Shown here: positions 25,774 to 34,813 of the stretch, in pieces
Layout of the letters: the number at the start of each line of letters is the position of its first letter
Numbering within the stretch: position 1 is the first letter of the stretch
DNA from: Parahaliea maris
Lineage (GTDB): Bacteria; Pseudomonadota; Gammaproteobacteria; Pseudomonadales; Halieaceae
Assembly (NCBI RefSeq): GCF_008064665.1
Contig: NZ_VRZA01000008.1
Span: 150,111-214,110, forward strand
Reading direction: 5' to 3'
DNA: 64,000 bases
The notes under the pieces: generated by a model
Seen by the model: the letters and a program-made list of their open reading frames with translations, nothing else
Databases searched by the model: none
What the model was told of the DNA's origin: nothing
Position numbers and translations under genes: made by a program

Positions 25774-27048
25774 ATGTTCAAGAATAAGAATTTCGCGATC
25801 CATGCCATGCTTTTCATGGTTTTGGGTGTATTTTTCATGTTTTTCTATGCCGGCCTTCAGGTTGACCACTTGAACGTCCTTACTCCCTATTTGCAGGAGA
25901 ATTTTGGCTGGAACGATCTCAAAATCACCAATCCGGTCACCGCGGCTTCGATCGTTACCATACTACTCTACCTCATCGTTGGGGCGGCATTGGTAAAGTA
26001 CGGGGTCAAAGCCATATTGGTGCCCAGTCTCTGTGTCATGGCCCTGGGGTGTATGGGGATTGCACTTGCGGGTGACAGCTATCCGATATACGCCGCCAGT
26101 ATCTTCCTGGTTCGCGCCCTGGTCGTCCCTCTCCAACTGGGCGCGTTTATGCTCTGTGCCAACTGGTTTATCAGGTACCGTGGCCGGGTTATGGGTGTTA
26201 TTACTGCGGGCGGTCCATTTTTCTCAATTCTCGGCATTGCCGCCATGACGTCTATGGTCGGGTCCATAGGTCTGGGAGTCTATATTGTTATCGCCGGTGC
26301 ACTACTCGTTCTGGCTTTACTGACCGCAATTGGCATGAAGGATACGCCGGAACAACTGGGGCTCAATCCTGACGGATCCGACCACCATCCGTACTCCGAG
26401 GAACACGAGTCAGCGAAGCCGATCAGTGTCAGGCAGTTGCTGAGCGAAGTACGGGCCTGGCAATTGATCATTTCCTACGGCATTCTGCAGTTTGTCATCG
26501 TTTCGATGATGTCCTATATGGCTGTCCGTTATATCAGCCTCAGTTCGGCGGAGAATGTGCCCAATCTGTTTGTCAGTGATGCACTCAAGTGGCTCGCGCT
26601 GGGCGCCGGCGCCGGTATCCCCATGAGTTATGTGTTGGGCTGGATAGATGACAGACTCGGTTCTATCAAGGCGTCTTTATTGTTGAATGTATTGTTTTTC
26701 TTTGCCGTAGTTCCGCTGGCTATCATGCCCGTCGGCGGGAATACAGCACTGATGGCTGTTTGGGCGTTCGGCGTTGCATGCATGGTCGGAGGCTTGCCTA
26801 CCATGCACCCCTGCATTACATCCTACGTATACGGCCGACACCACTACATGGAAGCTAACAAGTGGATCATGACGATCCAGGCTATTCCGATGGCATTTGC
26901 CCTCACCTTCATGGGCGCTTTTAATAATGCAGGAAAACTGACAGAAGCTTACTATATCCTCATGGGTCTGCTGGTAATTTCGCTGTTCACCATTCTCAGC
27001 ATGCGTAATATTCGTGACGCTAATGAGGAAGACCGGGATTACATATAA
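25774..27048 (+). CDS. MFS transporter
   Basis: 424 residues with about 12 TM helices (HAMLFMVLGVFFMFFYAGLQ, AASIVTILLYLIVGAALVKYG, and others) and the MFS loop 2-3 and loop 8-9 patterns (VKYGVKA; LGWIDDRLGS). A cytoplasmic centre, DTPEQLGLNPDGSDHHPYSEEHE, contains the 'PExLGLxPDG' motif seen in oxalate/formate antiporter-like and monocarboxylate-type MFS members. It probably imports or exports an organic acid. The 182-base leader contains a TTGACA-like -35 box at 25661 and a GCAAATTTCCTCC element at 25644. It is likely co-transcribed with the MDR dehydrogenase 50 bases downstream. Substrate not determinable. Confidence 0.85.
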   Translation: MFKNKNFAIHAMLFMVLGVFFMFFYAGLQVDHLNVLTPYLQENFGWNDLKITNPVTAASIVTILLYLIVGAALVKYGVKAILVPSLCVMALGCMGIALAGDSYPIYAASIFLVRALVVPLQLGAFMLCANWFIRYRGRVMGVITAGGPFFSILGIAAMTSMVGSIGLGVYIVIAGALLVLALLTAIGMKDTPEQLGLNPDGSDHHPYSEEHESAKPISVRQLLSEVRAWQLIISYGILQFVIVSMMSYMAVRYISLSSAENVPNLFVSDALKWLALGAGAGIPMSYVLGWIDDRLGSIKASLLLNVLFFFAVVPLAIMPVGGNTALMAVWAFGVACMVGGLPTMHPCITSYVYGRHHYMEANKWIMTIQAIPMAFALTFMGAFNNAGKLTEAYYILMGLLVISLFTILSMRNIRDANEEDRDYI

Positions 27049-27098
27049 GTATCGCACTCAATTCCAGGCACACCGCTACAAATGGATAACAGACTGAG

Positions 27099-28139
27099 AT
27101 GAAGTCCGTAAACGCACTGGTTTCCACACCAGGAAAAGTCGTACTGGTTGAGAACGAAGTTTCAGAACCCGGTCCGGATCAGGTTTTGCTGAGAGCTCTA
27201 AAGAGTTCCTTGAGTCCAGGCACCGAGCGCGCTTTGATGGCTGGCAGTATTCTGCCTCTACCCCAGGTCATGGGTTACAGCCTGACGGCACGGGTAGAGG
27301 CTGTCGGTTCACGGGTGACGGATTTCTTGGTGGGTGACCATGTGGTATCCACGGCCAGTCATTCCGAGTTGCAACTCATGGACCCTCGCAACCTCACTGC
27401 CGTACCGTCTGGCGTTTCGCTGGAACAGGCGTCCTTCTTTAACCTCGCCCACACAGCCCTGTATGGCGTGCGCCGTTCAGGCATTCAGCTTGGAGAACCT
27501 GTTGTGGTTATGGGGCAGGGTCTGGTGGGCACAATTGCCGCAATGCTGGCCAAACTTGCTGGCGCCCTGCCAGTCATTGTTACTGATATCGACGATGAGC
27601 GCCTGTCGCTGTCACGGGCGCTGGGCGCCGATGTGATCATCAATACGGCCAGGGAAAGCGATTCGCTTACGCAGGCTGCTCTCGATCTGGGCGGCATTCC
27701 TGTCGTTATTGAGGCCACCGGACTGCGCTCACCACTCGAGGAGGCCGCGGGACTGATTTCTGAACGCGGCCGACTGGTGATGATGTCGACCACCAAGGAA
27801 GCAACCTCCCCCGGCCTTGCGGAAACGCTGATGATGAAAGGTGCTTCGCTTATTGGTGGCTACGTCAATTCCAAACCGTTTGCCTTGCATCGCTCCGACC
27901 TTGAAATCACTGGCACCTGGCCACCTTCCATGATGGCGGGATCTCGCACTTATCAATCCTCCGATGTCTGGACCAGTGAAGAAGACATCCGCACATTTCT
28001 TAACTTGCTCAAGTTAAAACGCCTCAACCTGGACCCCTTGATTAGTCACCGCTTTTCAGTAGACCGAATTCCCGAAGCCTACGACCTGGTATGGAAAAGG
28101 GACCCACGATTACTGGGCGGCGTTATCGACTGGACTTGA
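27099..28139 (+). CDS. MDR-superfamily (zinc-type alcohol dehydrogenase-like) oxidoreductase
   Basis: 346 residues. The N-terminal GroES-like domain (KSSLSPGTERALMAGS...VMGYSLTARVEAVGSRVTDFLVGDHV) is followed by a Rossmann domain (PVVVMGQGLVGTIAAMLAKLAGALPVIVTDIDDERLSLSRALGAD) and the C-terminal HRFSVDRIPEAYDLVWKRD. The usual catalytic-zinc Cys after 'S..C/GTD' is replaced by Ser in LSPGTE, and the four-Cys structural zinc loop is absent. It therefore belongs to the zinc-poor branch related to BchC and sugar-modifying dehydrogenases. It would reduce or oxidise a carbonyl/alcohol using NAD(P). It follows the MFS gene by 50 bases, pointing to a shared substrate pathway. The exact reaction is unknown. 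Confidence 0.75.
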   Translation: MKSVNALVSTPGKVVLVENEVSEPGPDQVLLRALKSSLSPGTERALMAGSILPLPQVMGYSLTARVEAVGSRVTDFLVGDHVVSTASHSELQLMDPRNLTAVPSGVSLEQASFFNLAHTALYGVRRSGIQLGEPVVVMGQGLVGTIAAMLAKLAGALPVIVTDIDDERLSLSRALGADVIINTARESDSLTQAALDLGGIPVVIEATGLRSPLEEAAGLISERGRLVMMSTTKEATSPGLAETLMMKGASLIGGYVNSKPFALHRSDLEITGTWPPSMMAGSRTYQSSDVWTSEEDIRTFLNLLKLKRLNLDPLISHRFSVDRIPEAYDLVWKRDPRLLGGVIDWT

Positions 28140-28178
28140 TGCCAGCCGTAACCATAGTTCCCCCTTTAGCGGGTACTA

Positions 28179-28248
28179 TTCGTCGATCAGTCATACGGCG
28201 GCGTCCACTTATAACCTGGAAACACCAGCCGTAGAACTGATCGACGAA
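28179..28248. repeat. Long imperfect inverted repeat between convergent genes
   Basis: Arms 28179-28199 and 28228-28248 (21 bases each) are inverted copies with two mismatches; the outer 13 bases (TTCGTCGATCAGT / ACTGATCGACGAA) are perfect. The loop is 28 bases. It lies between the converging MDR gene (stop 28139) and TonB receptor (stop 28268). It could act as a bidirectional termination or mRNA-stabilising hairpin; no strong T tract is present. Confidence 0.55.
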
Positions 28249-28267
28249 GCCTGTTAGCGATGGTGCC

Positions 28268-30541
28268 CTAGAAGTTATAGCCCAGTACCAATCCGTAAGT
28301 ACGCGGATCGGAGACAAACCGGCGGTAAACAGGATAGACGTAAGTGGTCTGATCGTCGTCCTCGATATTCTTCAGGAACGCACTGGCGTACCAAGAGTTG
28401 TCCGGTGAATCGAAGCGAATTGAAAAGTCGGTTCTGGTATAGTCCTCCTGGTAGGCGCCGGGTAGATACTGCTCAGGCGAAACATAGTATCCATCGGAAT
28501 AATGCGTATTCAATGCGAAACGCAGGTCCCCGCCAAACACTTCGAAGGTTTGTGAAATACCCAGGCTGCCGGAAAATTCCGGTGCGTTTTGAATGGGACG
28601 GCCACCGAGATCGAAATCCCCCTGATTCGCGAAAGGGCTGTTAGGCAATATAGCCGACCCATATTCGGCATCCAGATAAGCCAAAGACAGGCTCAGATCG
28701 CCACCCTCCCAGAGGGCAAACCGCGATTCAAGTTCCAATCCGTTCAGAGTGGTATCATCGGCGTTCTTGATTACGACAAAATCCGCACTTGCCCCCAGGT
28801 CTCCTGCAGGCTGCGTTTCAAATACTGAAAACTGATAGTTGTCATAGTCGTAGCGGAAAGCCGCCACATTGACCTGAGCCCGATAGTCCCAGAACTGGCT
28901 TTTCAGACCGACTTCATAGGCTATCAAATCCTCTGGATCGAACGAGGTAGGCGGGAACGTGGGAGATATCCCCCCCTGTTTAAATCCGGTAGCCACGTGA
29001 GCGTAAAACAGCGTATTTTCCCCGAGGTCGTACTCCAATCCCAGTTTGTACTGACTGCTGTCCTGGCTATCATCGAAAGCAAAGGAATCGCTTGCAGTTC
29101 CGCCAGGAGAGGTGAGCAGGTATTCGTAGTCCTGAGCGGTATCGTCACGACTCAGGCGCAATCCAGCCGTCAACCGAAACAGCTCCGTCACCGAATAGGT
29201 TAGCTGACCGAAGGCAGCGATGGTCTCGGACGGCTGGAAGGTATTGTTCAAAGACAGCAGATCACCACTCGAGGTAAACGTGTCAACAGGCAATTCCCCG
29301 TCGCCCTGGTCTGACTCCAACCAGTACAAACCCGCCACGTACTGCCAGGGCCCGTCACTTTCCGAACTCAATCGCAGCTCCAAGGACGTGTACTCGACCT
29401 CGGCAAGCTGATCGCCATATGTCGATATATCGTAAGTTGGACCAGCAAACGGTACGATTGATCCAAACAGATAGTTGCTCACTAGCCGATTCTCGATCTT
29501 CGTATACGAAGGCAGAACCGTAAGCGTTGCAAAATCCAGACCGACATTAATCTCTGCGCTGTAGGACTCTGATCGCCGCTCAATAAATCCTGGTAGATGC
29601 TCTCGGTTGTTGGACCAGGCATCGCCATTGTCTCGCTGCTCCCATCCGTCCGGGAACCTGAACACCGGGAATCCGGGTGGACCAAAGGGCGGGATCATCG
29701 TGGGATCGAAATTTTCAATAAAGAACGGCGGGGGGAATGCCAGGTTTCCGGCGGAACCGGGCACAGGCACCGTATTCTGCCCTGTGCCCCCCTGATCGAA
29801 CACATCGGCTTTGGCAATTACATTGAAGTTATCATTCGGTTCGAAAAGCAACTTGGCACGAAGGCCCCAAAAATCCGAATCGTTACCACCATCATCAATG
29901 TACCCATCCCTGTCCTCCGTAACGCCGGCAAAACGAACGGCGACGGTTTCTCCGAGTGGTATGTTAATTGCGCCTTCGGCCCGACGCAGGTCATAGTTCC
30001 CGATTGTCCCCGAGATAAACCCGGTTATTTCGTCGAGTGTTGGGTTGTTTGTGATGACATTGACAACACCACCGGAGGCGTTGCGACCATACAGCGTACC
30101 CTGTGGTCCTCGCAGCGCCTCTACCCTTGCGACATCGAACGCACCAGCGCTGACTGCTTCGGTACGCCCGTTATAAACCCCATCCACCATAAGGGCAACG
30201 GCCGGGTCAGCGAACATCGGGTCGATCGACGAGCCGACGCCTCTGATGTAAATCTGGGCTCCCTGTGCCAAGCCCTGAACCTCTATCGAATTGAAGTCCT
30301 TGAGCACATCGGCTAGCGAGCTTTTGGCGTCCTTTATGATATCCTGACCAAGAATCGCGGAAACAGACAGGGGCGTATTCTGCAGGGTCTGTTCGCGCTT
30401 CTGCGCTGTGACGATAATTTCCTCCAATACCAGTCGGCCGTCATCAACTTGTGCATACGCACTGGTTGAAACCAGCGCCGCAATCGCAGTCGCTGCGAAC
30501 GGTATTTGGTGTTCTCTTGACGATTTCCAGGTGAACTTCAT
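28268..30541 (-). CDS. TonB-dependent receptor
   Basis: 757 residues, complete. Signal peptide (FAATAIAALVSTSAYAQ), TonB box region LEEIIVTAQKREQTLQ, plug domain (about 35-165: PLSVSAILGQDIIKDAKSSL, VQGLAQGAQIYIRGVGSS, VALMVDGVY, RVEALRGPQGTLYGRNASGG), then a 22-strand barrel ending TYGLVLGYNF with terminal Phe. A good ribosome site (GGGAGAG) precedes ATG. A Pro/Phe-rich loop (IPPFGPPGFPVFRFP) is in an extracellular region near 29660-29745. Its neighbours are an FAH hydrolase, an SDR and an MFS transporter, so it probably imports a small organic or aromatic substrate rather than a siderophore; this is inference. Confidence 0.95.
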   Translation of the reverse strand: MKFTWKSSREHQIPFAATAIAALVSTSAYAQVDDGRLVLEEIIVTAQKREQTLQNTPLSVSAILGQDIIKDAKSSLADVLKDFNSIEVQGLAQGAQIYIRGVGSSIDPMFADPAVALMVDGVYNGRTEAVSAGAFDVARVEALRGPQGTLYGRNASGGVVNVITNNPTLDEITGFISGTIGNYDLRRAEGAINIPLGETVAVRFAGVTEDRDGYIDDGGNDSDFWGLRAKLLFEPNDNFNVIAKADVFDQGGTGQNTVPVPGSAGNLAFPPPFFIENFDPTMIPPFGPPGFPVFRFPDGWEQRDNGDAWSNNREHLPGFIERRSESYSAEINVGLDFATLTVLPSYTKIENRLVSNYLFGSIVPFAGPTYDISTYGDQLAEVEYTSLELRLSSESDGPWQYVAGLYWLESDQGDGELPVDTFTSSGDLLSLNNTFQPSETIAAFGQLTYSVTELFRLTAGLRLSRDDTAQDYEYLLTSPGGTASDSFAFDDSQDSSQYKLGLEYDLGENTLFYAHVATGFKQGGISPTFPPTSFDPEDLIAYEVGLKSQFWDYRAQVNVAAFRYDYDNYQFSVFETQPAGDLGASADFVVIKNADDTTLNGLELESRFALWEGGDLSLSLAYLDAEYGSAILPNSPFANQGDFDLGGRPIQNAPEFSGSLGISQTFEVFGGDLRFALNTHYSDGYYVSPEQYLPGAYQEDYTRTDFSIRFDSPDNSWYASAFLKNIEDDDQTTYVYPVYRRFVSDPRTYGLVLGYNF

Positions 30542-30694
30542 TGTGTCTCTCCCGTATTAATATTATGGGTTTTGCTTTTGAAAACTGATCACTTAAAACG
30601 CCTTTTGGCATCACTCCTGTACGGCCGTGGCTGAGACGCAATTCGCGAGAACTGGTCGAGGCCGCTGAGTCAAACTGGCCGGATTCCTATTGAG

Positions 30695-31678
30695 TCATTT
30701 GTGCGAATCTACAAACCTATGCTTGATGGCACCGAATACAGACTGGCCGCCAGAATCCAGAACGTCGAATTCCAGTGTCTCGCCAAATTTAATGAAATCC
30801 GTGCGGAATTCCCCGTACTCGATTTTATCCAGGGCCCTGCGCTCGGCCAGGCATGCGGAACCGACCTCTTTGCAATTCTGATTGGAAACCGTGCCGGAAC
30901 CGACAATCGCTCCTGCACGAAGATTTCGGTTATAGCCCAGATGACTTATTATCTGGCCAAAGCTGAAATCCATTTCTCCGCCGTTGGGATTACCGAACCA
31001 CTCGTCATTGCGTTTGACGCGCATATCAAGGTGAATTCGACCATGACGCCACGCATCGCCAAGTTCGTCCAGAGTTACGGCAACGGGAGCAAACACAGTG
31101 GCCGGTTTGGCGTTAATAAAACCAAACCCCATACTCAATTCACGAAACAGGTGAGTCCGCATGCTCACGTCGTTCATAATCGTGATCAGTTTAATATGCT
31201 TCTCCGCATCCTCGGGTGAAACCCCCATCGGAACGTCATCAAGAATTACTGCAAACTCCCCTTCAAAATCGCAGTTATCCTCTTCATCAGGGAACGGGTA
31301 GTCATCACGGGGACCAAGAAAGTCATCACTCTGTCGCTGGACCAGAATCGGTATGCCCTTGTCTTTCTTGACGTCGAGGTCAAAGGCCTTCTCCATGATA
31401 TCGCCATGGTTAAGGAAGGCTGAAGCGTCAACAAACTGGTAGCATCTTGGCAATGGAGACATCACCCTGGCAGGGTCAAATGCGAAGGCATCCTTAAGGT
31501 TACCTGCATTGAGATGTTCATAGCGGTTCCGCAGGGGCTCTTCCACCGACTCCCAGTTTTCGAGCGCTTCGATCATGGTGTCGACTACGGTACTCGCATA
31601 GACTGCTTTCGATAAATCCCTGGAGACTATTAGCAGACGGCCGTCCCGTGTGCCGTTATTAAGGGTGGCAAGTTTCAT
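30695..31678 (-). CDS. Fumarylacetoacetate hydrolase (FAH) family protein
   Basis: 327 residues. An N-terminal cap domain (MKLATLNNGTRDGRLLIVSRD) leads into an FAH catalytic domain. DFEGEFAVIL supplies the Glu-x-Glu metal ligands; the rest reads IMNDVSMRTHLFRELSMGFGFINAKPATVFAPVAVT, then GQIISHLGYNRNLRAGAIVGSGTVSNQN. The usual 'ND.SxRD' segment reads NDVSMRTH. Family members hydrolyse C-C bonds of diketo acids or hydrate/decarboxylate ring-cleavage products. AGGAGA precedes the ATG. Nine bases upstream lies the SDR gene, so they are co-transcribed. It most likely handles a product of the adjacent ring-cleavage gene set. Confidence 0.85.
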   Translation of the reverse strand: MKLATLNNGTRDGRLLIVSRDLSKAVYASTVVDTMIEALENWESVEEPLRNRYEHLNAGNLKDAFAFDPARVMSPLPRCYQFVDASAFLNHGDIMEKAFDLDVKKDKGIPILVQRQSDDFLGPRDDYPFPDEEDNCDFEGEFAVILDDVPMGVSPEDAEKHIKLITIMNDVSMRTHLFRELSMGFGFINAKPATVFAPVAVTLDELGDAWRHGRIHLDMRVKRNDEWFGNPNGGEMDFSFGQIISHLGYNRNLRAGAIVGSGTVSNQNCKEVGSACLAERRALDKIEYGEFRTDFIKFGETLEFDVLDSGGQSVFGAIKHRFVDSHK

Positions 31679-31687
31679 GGATATCTC

Positions 31688-32431
31688 CTAGAACCGTACA
31701 CCGCCATCGCAGTTGATCGTCTGCCCAGTGACGAAGCCGCAATGCTCGGAGGTTAGAAACAGCAGGGCACCCACCAGATCGGCGGGCTCCTCGGTGCGCT
31801 TGATGAGTTGCAGGTCCCGTACAGAGTCGAAGAGTTCGGTGGGCAGGTTTTTTTCCGACTCCACAGTCCGCGTCAGGCCCGGGGACAGGGCATTTACCAG
31901 GATGCCGTCTCCACCGAATTCCGCTGCCAATGCACGGGTCAGGCCGATTCCGGCCATCTTCGTAGTAACGTAGGCCAGGAAGCCGGGCATTGGCGTTCCT
32001 GTAGTACTGGAGGCGATTTGCACGATGCGGCCGTATCCCCGCTCGGACATACCCGGCGTGAGCAATTTGGCGAGCAGGAAGGAGGCTTCGACATTGATCG
32101 CCTCAAAACGCCGAAACTGTTCGAGAGTCAGCTCCGCAAAGGGCGTAACGGGCATATAGGCGGCATTGTTGACCAGGATGTCGCAGCGGCCAAAGCTTTC
32201 CAGTACACCTTCGACAAACAGTTTAATCTGCGCTGCATCAGAAAGATCACAGCGCTGGACAAACGTACGGCGACCTAGCGCTTCAATGTCGGCGGCTACC
32301 GCCGTCGCATCAGCAATATCCGCGATCGCGATGTCGCAGCCCCTGGCCGCAAGCGCCAGGGAGAATTCGCGCCCGAGGCCACCGGCAGCACCGGTAATAA
32401 CGGCAACGCGTCCAGTGTGACTGCCGGACAT
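31688..32431 (-). CDS. SDR-family NAD(P)-dependent oxidoreductase
   Basis: About 247 residues from ATG 32431, chosen because AAGGAGG lies seven bases upstream; a longer in-frame reading adds seven residues. It is a classical SDR: cofactor motif TGAAGGLG (TGxxxGxG) near residue 12-19, NNAAY, catalytic Ser in IASSTTGT, YxxxK in YVTTKMAG, and SPGLTRT after it. The C terminus FVTGQTINCDGG is typical of FabG-like members. It is co-transcribed with the FAH hydrolase, so it probably oxidises a hydroxy intermediate of the same pathway. Confidence 0.88.
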   Translation of the reverse strand: MSGSHTGRVAVITGAAGGLGREFSLALAARGCDIAIADIADATAVAADIEALGRRTFVQRCDLSDAAQIKLFVEGVLESFGRCDILVNNAAYMPVTPFAELTLEQFRRFEAINVEASFLLAKLLTPGMSERGYGRIVQIASSTTGTPMPGFLAYVTTKMAGIGLTRALAAEFGGDGILVNALSPGLTRTVESEKNLPTELFDSVRDLQLIKRTEEPADLVGALLFLTSEHCGFVTGQTINCDGGVRF

Positions 32432-32580
32432 TATCCTGCCTCCTTCGTGCACGAGTGGTCATACGCGCACCAGTTTATAAAGGCAGGGACAGGGCAAGAA
32501 CTCGTTTATACGAATTACAGCTATCGGTTTCCCGGATAGTGATGCGTTCAGCCCCCAAAGAGTACCAGACGGGACGCTGC

Positions 32581-33489
32581 TTAACGCTCGCGGGCAACCT
32601 GTACAATCTGCTCGCTCAACCACTGTATTCCGGGGTCCAGGTCGCGAAATTTGTGCCACTGGATGCCCCAGGGAATACTCGGCATCTTCAGGGGTACCGG
32701 CACCATTTTCAGCGGCAGGTAATTGACCCACTGCTCCGCCAACTGCTTATACACAGTGGCGATCCGCATGGTGCCGCTGAGATATTGGGGAATGGCGCTG
32801 AAGGTCGAGGCCACGATCTCCTCCCGCAGTTCCAGCCCCTGACGTTCGCTCAGGTAAATCTGGTCCTGGCTCTGGGCGCGCTGTGAGCCGAACCTCACGG
32901 TGACGTGACCAGCGGACAGGAACTTTTCTACCGTTAATTCGCCATTCAGCAAGGGGTTCTCCTCCCAACCGATACACACAAATTCCTCATTGAACAGCGT
33001 ACGGGAGGGATGATCTCCAGACAAAACATGCTCTGGCATAATCAGGAAGTCTACATCCCCCTGTTCCAGCTTTTCCCAGGGGTTATTGGTGGGCGCAAAG
33101 AACTCGAAACGCAGTCCCGGGGCGAGTTCTGTCACCCTGCGAATCACATCAGCCATCAGTGTGGTAGCGGTGTAATCACTGACCAGGAAGCGAAATTTCC
33201 GCCGGGATTCTGACTCGTCAAAATCAAGCTTGCGTTCGACCGTGGCCTGAATCTGCAGGAGGATGTTGTGCACCGGCGCCGCAAGGCTTTCCCCCAGCGG
33301 CGTCGGCGCCATCTGTGCACCGACACGAACCAGCAGGTCGTCCTCAAAGAACTCGCGTAATCGAGCCAGTGCGCCGCTGGTCGCGGGCTGGCTCAGGTGA
33401 ATGCGCTCGGCAGCGCGGGTGATGCTGCGCTCGCTGAGCAAGGCATCCAGTGCTACAAGTAGGTTCAGGTCGAGACGGTTCAGTCGCAT
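32581..33489 (-). CDS. LysR-type regulator (NodD-like group)
   Basis: 302 residues. The N-terminal winged HTH (LNRLDLNLLVALDALLSERSITRAAERIHLSQPATSGALARLREFFEDDLLVRVG) is followed by a substrate-binding domain. The opening 'RLDLNLL.ALDALL.ERS.TRAAERI.LSQPA' is characteristic of the NodD/LinR branch, which often responds to aromatic or flavonoid-type inducers. AGGAGAG precedes ATG. It sits between the minus-strand monooxygenase gene set (33685-40346) and the SDR/FAH genes (30695-32431), with 195 bases upstream and about 149 downstream. It is the best candidate for controlling one or both sets. Confidence 0.88.
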   Translation of the reverse strand: MRLNRLDLNLLVALDALLSERSITRAAERIHLSQPATSGALARLREFFEDDLLVRVGAQMAPTPLGESLAAPVHNILLQIQATVERKLDFDESESRRKFRFLVSDYTATTLMADVIRRVTELAPGLRFEFFAPTNNPWEKLEQGDVDFLIMPEHVLSGDHPSRTLFNEEFVCIGWEENPLLNGELTVEKFLSAGHVTVRFGSQRAQSQDQIYLSERQGLELREEIVASTFSAIPQYLSGTMRIATVYKQLAEQWVNYLPLKMVPVPLKMPSIPWGIQWHKFRDLDPGIQWLSEQIVQVARER

Positions 33490-33684
33490 TATGCTCTCCT
33501 GCGATCGCCAGCACCTGCCACAGGGTCCGACGAATTGTTATAAGCAGGAGTATAACGACAATATGCTGGCAGGACAGCTCAGAAGCCGTCCGTGACCAGT
33601 GCCACCTGACTTGTGAGATCGAATAATGTACTCAGTTTGGCAACGATCTGGAAAGCGGTGGAACGCGAATCGGCTTGGAATCGG

Positions 33685-34812
33685 CTAAATCGGCGCCAGC
33701 AGTGCCGCGATCGACAGGCTCATGATCTGGCCGTGTTCTTCACGCGAACCCCCGGTCATCTCGATTTCACCCAGGCGGCTGGAATTGGCGACGATCATAC
33801 GGCAGCGTTCCCAGCGGCGGTTCTGGTAGCGTTCGAGCACCTCAGGCAGGGCACCGCCGCGCGCGAACTCCTCACCCAGCACTACCGCATCCTCGTGCCC
33901 CATTCCGGCGCCAGAGGCCATATGGGGGGTAGTAGCGTGTACACAGTCGCCGATCAGTAACACCCGCCCCTTGTACCAGGGGCGCGGCATCATCATGCCC
34001 TCCAGCGGCCGGTAGAGAATCTGGCAACTCTCGTCGAGATATTCCCGGATCTTTACCAGTATCGGCGCCGTGTATTCGTCCAGCAGTCCGCGCAGGTGTG
34101 GCAGCAACTGGTCGTCGGGAATGCGTTCCCGGGTCGGGCGCAGCTCGGTGTAGTAGAGGTACATTTCATCATCTGACACCGGGGTGAAGCCGACCTTGCT
34201 GTCCTTGCCAAAAAACATCATGGAGGTCTCCGCGCCAAAGCGGGGCAGGACGGCCCGCCACACGCCCTGCCCCGAGTAGGCAGGGGTGGGTGCTTCGGGA
34301 AACAGGGCTTTGCGCACCGAAGAGTAAACCCCGTCGGCGGCGACCAGCAGGTCGTAGGACTGCCTGGTGCCATCGGTGAACTCCACCGTAACGGCGTCCT
34401 CGTCCTGCTCGATTTTGCTGAAAGTGGTGCCAAGGCGCACCACTGCACCAGACGCGCGGGTCGCGTCGGCGAGGATATTCGCCAGTACCGGCCGCATGAT
34501 GCCGCCACCGCCAAGGATATCCGTCCCGGGCACCTGGGGCGTCTCGATGCGATGCAGCAGGGTGCCGTCTGCCGAGTACTGCTCCACACCGCGGGTCATG
34601 GCTCCCTGCTCGCGGAACTGCGGCAGAACACCGATTGCGCCCAGCGCTCGCAGCGAGGGGCCACTGACGGTAATGCCCGCTCCGTCAGTGCGCCAGTTCG
34701 GATCGATCTCGGCAATCTCCACATCGACACCGAGTTTGCGAAACTGGATCGCCGTGGACATTCCGGAAAAGCCGCCACCAATAATCAATACGCGTTGTGC
34801 TGGCAAAGCCAT
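33685..34812 (-). CDS. FAD-dependent aromatic-ring-type monooxygenase
   Basis: About 375 residues from ATG 34812 (MALPAQRVLIIGGGFSGMSTAIQF); an in-frame extension of 17 codons is rejected because it overlaps the Rieske stop and hides the Rossmann start. The GGGFSG dinucleotide motif is at about 11-16, the DG motif in LLVAADGVYSSVRKALFP near 158, and the GD motif in RVLLIGDCVHATTPHMASGAGMGHEDA near 280-300. This is the group A flavoprotein hydroxylase pattern of single-component NAD(P)H-dependent enzymes acting on phenols and hydroxylated N-heterocycles. It lies one base downstream of a small Rieske gene. Substrate unknown. Confidence 0.85.
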   Translation of the reverse strand: MALPAQRVLIIGGGFSGMSTAIQFRKLGVDVEIAEIDPNWRTDGAGITVSGPSLRALGAIGVLPQFREQGAMTRGVEQYSADGTLLHRIETPQVPGTDILGGGGIMRPVLANILADATRASGAVVRLGTTFSKIEQDEDAVTVEFTDGTRQSYDLLVAADGVYSSVRKALFPEAPTPAYSGQGVWRAVLPRFGAETSMMFFGKDSKVGFTPVSDDEMYLYYTELRPTRERIPDDQLLPHLRGLLDEYTAPILVKIREYLDESCQILYRPLEGMMMPRPWYKGRVLLIGDCVHATTPHMASGAGMGHEDAVVLGEEFARGGALPEVLERYQNRRWERCRMIVANSSRLGEIEMTGGSREEHGQIMSLSIAALLAPI

Positions 34813-34813
34813 T

